A DNA stretch of 64,000 bases, taken from Streptomyces albogriseolus (GTDB lineage Bacteria > Actinomycetota > Actinomycetes > Streptomycetales > Streptomycetaceae). A program made the position numbers and the translations under genes. This document shows, piece by piece, positions 59,782 to 64,000 of this stretch (its first letter is position 1; each line of letters starts with the position of its first letter). The DNA lies in assembly GCA_014650475.1 (NCBI GenBank), contig BMVA01000001.1, forward strand, positions 248,001 to 312,000, read 5' to 3'. Under the pieces are notes generated by a model that saw only the letters and a list, made by a program, of their open reading frames with translations, was not told the DNA's origin and searched no databases.

Positions 59782-60945
59782 ATGCCGATCTCTGCCACAG
59801 CCCGCCCCACCGTCCCTCCCACCGTCCGGACGACCCGCGGCCGCCACATCGGGGAGCGGGCCGACGAGACGCTCCGGCGCAGCCTTGCCGCCCTCAAGGA
59901 CGCCGGGAGCATCGACGACTTCCTGGAGCTTCCGGCGGACGACACCAAGCCCGACCTGGTGTTCGAGTCCCGGGCTCGGTTCGGCGACGGCGTCACCGTC
60001 CGCGCCCGCCTGTCCCTCTCCCCCGCCAAGGGGAAGGGACCGGAGCGCGACTGGCTCCTGGTCGCCGAGGCGGAACGCCCCTGGGACCCCTCCTGGCCGT
60101 CCCCGGTCACGATGTTCTGGCCGCGGGAACCGGACGCCGCCTGGAACCACGACCCCGCGTCGGGGCTGCGCCCCGGCGCGATCAACCCGCTCCCGGAGGA
60201 CGACAAGGACGTACGGCGCCGGCTGCGGGACTGCGCCCGTGACCCCTGGTACGTCCATGTCGTCGTCCACGAGGCGATGACCCCGGACGAGCGCGGGTAC
60301 GTACCGCTCGCCCACTGGCTGCCGCCGGGGCTGCGGCACCAGGTCGTCGAGCACCGGGCCACCCCGCAGCAGGCGCGGGTGACGAACTGGGCGCTGCGGG
60401 AGTTCGGCGTGGAGGTCCCCCGGGGCGGCGCGGCGGTGCTGCCCGGCCGCCCGGTCCCCGAGGGGTACGAACCGGACGCCTTCGCCGTGCGCGCGGTGTT
60501 CCTCGACGGCACCGAGCCCACGGAGCTGGTGGACGCGGTGCTGCGTCACGACGCGCTGCCGAGGGAGCTGCCGGAGCGGGCCGAGGAGGCGCTGACGGCA
60601 CTGCGCGAGGACTGGCACCTGCTCACCCTCGCCGAGGAACTGGAGCGGGAGCGGGCGCTGGTGGCGATGTACGCCGAGGCGCTGGACGCCATGACGAAGT
60701 CCCGCGATCTGTACCGCGAGGCGGCCGAACGTGCCCACGAGGCGCTGGCCGCCTACCGGGAGTCGGGGATCGCCGCGCCCTCCCCTGCCGCTCAGCCTCC
60801 CCGGCCGCGGACCCCCGCCCCGCTCCAGCAGCTGACCCGCACGCTGGAGCGCCTGAAGCCGGGCGTGTCCCGCCGCGGACGGTCCTCCCAGGAGGAGACG
60901 GCCCCGGCGCCCGAGCCGGAGGCGGAGCCGTCGGACAAGCGGTGA
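59782..60945 (+). CDS. Hypothetical protein, conserved in streptomycetes
   Basis: 387-aa soluble protein. A charged N-terminus, then an alpha/beta core with LVAEAERPWDPSWPSPVTMFW, HVVVHEAMTPDERGYVPLAHW and VTNWALREFGVEVPRGGAAVL, a long helix (about 275-330) and a disordered acidic/proline tail. I cannot assign a fold or function. The start is uncertain: ATG 59782 has a weak CTGGA site, while GTG 59749 would add 11 residues and could be leaderless. Convergent with the repeat-membrane protein gene. Confidence 0.75.
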   Translation: MPISATARPTVPPTVRTTRGRHIGERADETLRRSLAALKDAGSIDDFLELPADDTKPDLVFESRARFGDGVTVRARLSLSPAKGKGPERDWLLVAEAERPWDPSWPSPVTMFWPREPDAAWNHDPASGLRPGAINPLPEDDKDVRRRLRDCARDPWYVHVVVHEAMTPDERGYVPLAHWLPPGLRHQVVEHRATPQQARVTNWALREFGVEVPRGGAAVLPGRPVPEGYEPDAFAVRAVFLDGTEPTELVDAVLRHDALPRELPERAEEALTALREDWHLLTLAEELERERALVAMYAEALDAMTKSRDLYREAAERAHEALAAYRESGIAAPSPAAQPPRPRTPAPLQQLTRTLERLKPGVSRRGRSSQEETAPAPEPEAEPSDKR

Positions 60946-61043
60946 CCCTGGCGCCACGGTATGACGCCGGGCGGTGGAAGGGGGCACGCCGTGGGTGACG
61001 CCGCGGGTGTCTCCCTGCCACCGCCGGTGACGGCTCGGTCCGG

Positions 61044-62450
61044 TCAGTCCGCGGCGTGGTGCGGTTCCGCCGGGGGCCACGGGGACCAGCGGCTGCCCGG
61101 GGCCGGGGCGGCCACGCGGACCACCAGCGCCACCAGGGCCAGCAGTGCCGCCGCGATCGCGGCCGAGGTGGCGAGCCAGTCCGGCGCGAGCGCCAGGTCG
61201 ACCGCCCTCGGCAGGGCGGCGTCGGAGAACGAGCCGCCGTAGGCGTGGGCCACGGCCGGCACCGTCGCCGCCACGACCCCCGCGGCGAGCACGACCACCG
61301 CGGGGCGCACGACGAGGATCAGCGCCAGCACCGCGCACAGCACGGACAGGCCGACGGCGAGGGCGTGCGCGTCGAGTGACACCCCGTCATGTCGCAGCGG
61401 GAAGTGGGTCACCGCGCAGACCGCGAGGGCCACGGCGGCCGGCCGGCTCGTCCAGATCGCCGACCGGGGAACGGGCCGTGAGGCGCGGGTGCGGGCGGCG
61501 GGGCGGGGACGGCGGACCGGCCGCTGCGTGCGGCGGGCGGCGGGGCGGCGCCCGATCCGCAGCGCGCCGCCGCGGGGCGCCGGGGCGCGCTGCGGTTCGG
61601 GCCGGGGGCTCGGCCGCCTCTCCCCCTGAGGGCCCGTCTCCCGCGCGGGCCGGGCCGCCTCCTCAACGGCCGCCCGCAGAAGGTCCTCGGAGGGCCGGCG
61701 GGCGGCCAGACGGTCGATCAGTTCGACCAGTTCGTCGACGGACCGGCCGGTGGCCGCGGCGCGCAGGGCCTCCTCGCGGCAGTGCGGCGCGAGGGGCTCG
61801 TTGTGCAGGAGGGCGACGAGGAGGGTGACGTCCTCCACCGAGCGGTGGGCGGCGGCCGCCCGGATCGTCTCGTCCGCGCTGGCGGCGTCGCGGGGCGGGC
61901 GGGTCAGCAGGGCGACCAGCCGGGTGACGTCCTCCACGGACCGGTCGACGCCTGCGGCGCGCAGCGCGTCGACGACGGCGCCGGTGTGCTCGGGCGACCG
62001 TTCGAGCGCGGTGATGAGGTCGACCACCTCGTCGAGGGGACGGTCGGACACGGCGGCGTGCACCAGGTCGGTGACCGGATCGGCGTACACCCGCCCGGCC
62101 GCCCCGGACGCCGCACCCGGCGGCCCGGCGGGGTCTCGCGCGTCACCGGGGCGGTGCGGCTCTCCCGGCTCCCTCGGGGTGTCCACGGGATCCACCAGGT
62201 CGACGGTCGCCACCGGGTCCCGCGGTCCTTCCGTGCCGACGGGTCCGCGCGGCCGGTCGACCGGGTCGCGTGGATGGTTGCCGTGCACGGGATCGCGGGA
62301 GTAGCCGGCGTCCGCCGTCCGGTGGTGCGCCCAGGCCGGTTCGGGCCGGTGCGCGCCGGTCGCGGCGCCCGTCGTGCCGGCGGGCGGGGCCGTGGCCGTG
62401 TCGACAGGTATGCCGGGTTCGTTGGAGGAGGACGAGGAGAAAGTGGTCAT
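61044..62450 (-). CDS. Membrane protein with four exact-length 33-residue repeats
   Basis: 468-aa protein. A low-complexity, Asp/Pro/Gly-rich N-terminal 110 residues leads into four consecutive 33-residue helical repeats (about 120-250), each starting AAxx[DH]RSVEDVTxLVxLL, followed by an Arg/Pro-rich linker and a C-terminal block of about four membrane helices (about 340-455). Each unit probably folds as a helix pair, like HEAT or TPR. ATG 62450 follows CTGGAG. No similar protein of known function is recognised; it may be a membrane-anchored scaffold. It is divergent from the YkvA-like gene. Confidence 0.78.
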   Translation of the reverse strand: MTTFSSSSSNEPGIPVDTATAPPAGTTGAATGAHRPEPAWAHHRTADAGYSRDPVHGNHPRDPVDRPRGPVGTEGPRDPVATVDLVDPVDTPREPGEPHRPGDARDPAGPPGAASGAAGRVYADPVTDLVHAAVSDRPLDEVVDLITALERSPEHTGAVVDALRAAGVDRSVEDVTRLVALLTRPPRDAASADETIRAAAAHRSVEDVTLLVALLHNEPLAPHCREEALRAAATGRSVDELVELIDRLAARRPSEDLLRAAVEEAARPARETGPQGERRPSPRPEPQRAPAPRGGALRIGRRPAARRTQRPVRRPRPAARTRASRPVPRSAIWTSRPAAVALAVCAVTHFPLRHDGVSLDAHALAVGLSVLCAVLALILVVRPAVVVLAAGVVAATVPAVAHAYGGSFSDAALPRAVDLALAPDWLATSAAIAAALLALVALVVRVAAPAPGSRWSPWPPAEPHHAAD

Positions 62451-62692
62451 GATCGACTCCAGGGGACGACTGATGACCATTACCAGGCTCCCCCACCGCG
62501 TGCTGCCACTTGACTGAGCCGCAGGGATGACCTGCGACGATTCCGTGTTTCGGGTGGTGTTCGCGGGGCAGCGGTCGCGTGCGCGCGTGGCCGGTCCCCG
62601 CCGCCATACCGGGGCCCGGAGGGGGAATCCGTCTCCTCGAGGACTGTGTCGCGGGACGGGTCCGCGGCTCGCGGTCACCGGAAAGGAGGGCA

Positions 62693-63022
62693 GTGACCTT
62701 GGACACAACGACCGTGGTGTGGGGTGTCGCGGTTCTCGCCGCCCTGGTGCTGGCCGGCGCCGTGGCCGTGCTGGTGCGTCTGGTCCGCACACGGCGGGAG
62801 TTGCGGCGGGCGGGGCTGCCCACCGGTCCCCGCTGGGTGTTCTGGGGCGCGGTGCTCTATCTGGTGTTTCCGGCCGATCTGTTGCCCGATCCGGTGTACC
62901 TGGACGACATCGGCGTCCTGCTGCTCGCTCTGCGCACCATGCGTGGCTCCCTCGGCGCGGGGGCGTCCGGAGTGCCCGGAAGGCGGCCGGGCCGACAACC
63001 CGCCGATGATTACGCTCCGTGA
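62693..63022 (+). CDS. YkvA (DUF1232)-like membrane protein
   Basis: 109-aa protein with an N-terminal transmembrane helix (VVWGVAVLAALVLAGAVAVLV), a basic linker and the DUF1232 motif LVFPADLLPDPVYLDDIGVLLLALRTM, typical of small YkvA proteins. Function unknown. GTG 62693 has AAAGGAGGG immediately upstream. It lies 120 bp before the graspetide precursor on the same strand; a link to it is not established. Confidence 0.88.
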   Translation: MTLDTTTVVWGVAVLAALVLAGAVAVLVRLVRTRRELRRAGLPTGPRWVFWGAVLYLVFPADLLPDPVYLDDIGVLLLALRTMRGSLGAGASGVPGRRPGRQPADDYAP

Positions 63023-63142
63023 GGAAACCAACCACCCGTTCGATTCGTATAAGTCTCTGGAAGCCAACGCAAGTCGGCGGACCAAGCGGCGGCGCACAGA
63101 AGGCCGTTGCCTGATCGGCGCAGCACCGACGAGGGAGAGACG

Positions 63143-63334
63143 ATGCAACCGTTCGCGCTCAACTACGCCCGTCCGGCGGTGGAGTTGGCCGTTGCCACTC
63201 CGTATGCGTATGACTCCGGACTGCAGTTGAACGTCCTCGGTGACGGGCGGATCGCGGCCTGCGACCACGCCCTGTTGCGCGAGGTGGGGACGACCACGTC
63301 CACCGCGGGCTCCAAGACCCACTTCGACGACTGA
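63143..63334 (+). CDS. tgmA: Graspetide (ATP-grasp RiPP) precursor peptide
   Basis: 63-aa precursor. The leader contains the recognition-like PFALNYARP motif, then a central LQLNVLGDGRIAACDHALLR segment, and the C-terminal core (about 50-63) is TTTSTAGSKTHFDD: Thr/Ser side chains with Asp62 and Asp63 available for ester linkage. This matches the ATP-grasp-modified RiPP precursor type of Streptomyces (TgmA). GGGAGA precedes ATG 63143, and TATAAG at 63048-63053 is a possible -10. The maturase gene starts 16 bp downstream. Product unknown. Confidence 0.88.
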   Translation: MQPFALNYARPAVELAVATPYAYDSGLQLNVLGDGRIAACDHALLREVGTTTSTAGSKTHFDD

Positions 63335-63350
63335 ACGCGGACCGTAGACC

Positions 63351-64000
63351 ATGACCGTGCTGATCCTCACCTGCGAGGAGGATGTGACCGCCGACATGGT
63401 GGTGGTCCATCTGAACGGCGCAGGGGTGCCGGTGGTCCGTCTCGACCCCGCCGACCTCACCGAAGGCGTCTCGCTGTCCGGCGAGTACGTCCACGGCCGG
63501 TTCCGCGGCCATCTGTCCGCCGGCGGACGGCTGGTGAGCATCGGCGGACTGCGGTCGGTGTGGGTGCGCCGCCCCGGCCTGCCGGCCGGGCGCGCGCCGC
63601 AGCCGTCCGCCTGGCTGACGGAGGAGGCGTCACAGGCCCTCTACGGCATGCTGCGCGGCTGCGACGCGCGGTGGATGAACCACCCGGACGCCGCACGGCA
63701 GGCCCGCCACAAGCCGTGGCAGCTGCGCCTGGCCCAGCGCTGCGGGCTGCCCGTGCCGGCGACGGTGATCACGACGTTCCCGCGCGCGGCGCGGGAGTTC
63801 GCGGAGCGGTTCCCGGATCTGGTGGTCAAGCCGGTGTCGGGGGCGCATCCGCAGGATCCGCCGCGGGCCGTGCCGACCAGCAGGGTGGCGCCGGACACGG
63901 ACTTCTCGGCGGTGGCCTACGGGCCGACGCTGCTGCAGCGGCGGATCGCCAAGCGGGCGGACATCCGGCTCACCGTGGTGGGCGACGTGCTGCTGGCGGC
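63351..64000 (+). CDS. tgmB: ATP-grasp ribosomal peptide maturase, 5' part
   Basis: The first 216 codons are in the window; the gene runs off the edge. The N-terminal pre-ATP-grasp region has MTVLILTCEEDVTADMVVV, VWVRRPG and MNHPDAARQARHKPWQLRLA, and the ATP-grasp fold begins with GLPVPATVITTFP and VVKPVSGAHP. This is the family that forms ester or amide bonds in graspetide precursors using ATP. The gene is 16 bp after tgmA. Family loci often have a third gene, a protein O-methyltransferase, which would lie beyond the window. Confidence 0.93.
   Translation, partial: MTVLILTCEEDVTADMVVVHLNGAGVPVVRLDPADLTEGVSLSGEYVHGRFRGHLSAGGRLVSIGGLRSVWVRRPGLPAGRAPQPSAWLTEEASQALYGMLRGCDARWMNHPDAARQARHKPWQLRLAQRCGLPVPATVITTFPRAAREFAERFPDLVVKPVSGAHPQDPPRAVPTSRVAPDTDFSAVAYGPTLLQRRIAKRADIRLTVVGDVLLA

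Overview
The window is a 64 kb piece of chromosome from a high-GC actinomycete, almost certainly a Streptomyces. The evidence is the very high G+C with strong third-position bias, frequent GTG/TTG starts, 4-nt ATGA/GTGA gene overlaps, secreted snapalysin and streptogrisin-type proteases, WhiJ-type XRE/DUF397 genes and the abundant Streptomyces intergenic repeat GCGCAGTTCCCCGCGCCCCT. It looks like accessory chromosome rich in regulators: no rRNA, tRNA, CRISPR array, intact insertion sequence, prophage or large PKS/NRPS was seen.

Layout. 1-5.8 kb: tail of a carboxymuconolactone decarboxylase, msrA, a secreted SGNH hydrolase, and a ROK regulator divergent from a GH36 alpha-galactosidase. 5.8-15.9 kb: a mostly minus-strand block. 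A TetR gene with two palindromic operators faces an operon that starts oxidoreductase - rsbQ-like hydrolase - rsbP-like PAS/PP2C phosphatase - STAS protein and continues in the same direction into a GCS2-type carboxylate-amine ligase, an asparagine-synthetase-like amidotransferase and an S9 peptidase, which resembles a small-peptide (NAGGN-like) pathway. 15.9-28.2 kb: htpG, a Na+/H+ antiporter, a PAS-GAF-PP2C phosphatase, a streptogrisin-like protease, a secretory lipase, snapalysin, an aldo/keto reductase and an MSMEG_6728-family protein. 28.2-33.1 kb: a complete, overlapping branched-chain-type ABC transporter operon. 33.5-41.3 kb: PucR-like and large LuxR regulators, a cutinase/PETase-like polyester hydrolase, two tiny proteins and a TPR protein. 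41.4-48.1 kb: a molybdopterin oxidoreductase that has lost its iron-sulfur ligands, with a small helical partner; a DUF574-type methyltransferase; and a WhiJ-like XRE / DUF397 / ATPase set with a 20-bp palindrome over the promoter. 48.5-55.2 kb: a 912-aa membrane PP2C phosphatase, an FprA-type ferredoxin reductase and a GH65 glycoside hydrolase. 55.3-59.5 kb: a DevS-like GAF histidine kinase with three roadblock/LC7 proteins and a DUF4388 protein. 59.8-64 kb: two poorly known proteins, one with four exact 33-residue repeats, a YkvA-like membrane protein and, running off the edge, a graspetide (ATP-grasp RiPP) precursor and its maturase.

Common thread. Three SpoIIE-type phosphatases, two separate HATPase_c proteins plus one fused to a phosphatase, a STAS antagonist and RsbQ indicate a concentration of sigma-factor partner-switching inputs. 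Secreted hydrolases and sugar hydrolases are interleaved with them. The best candidates for unusual biology are the graspetide locus at the right edge, the GCS2/amidotransferase/S9 cluster, the triple-roadblock kinase cluster and the Fe-S-less molybdoenzyme. All functions are inferred from reading the sequence; no database search was run.
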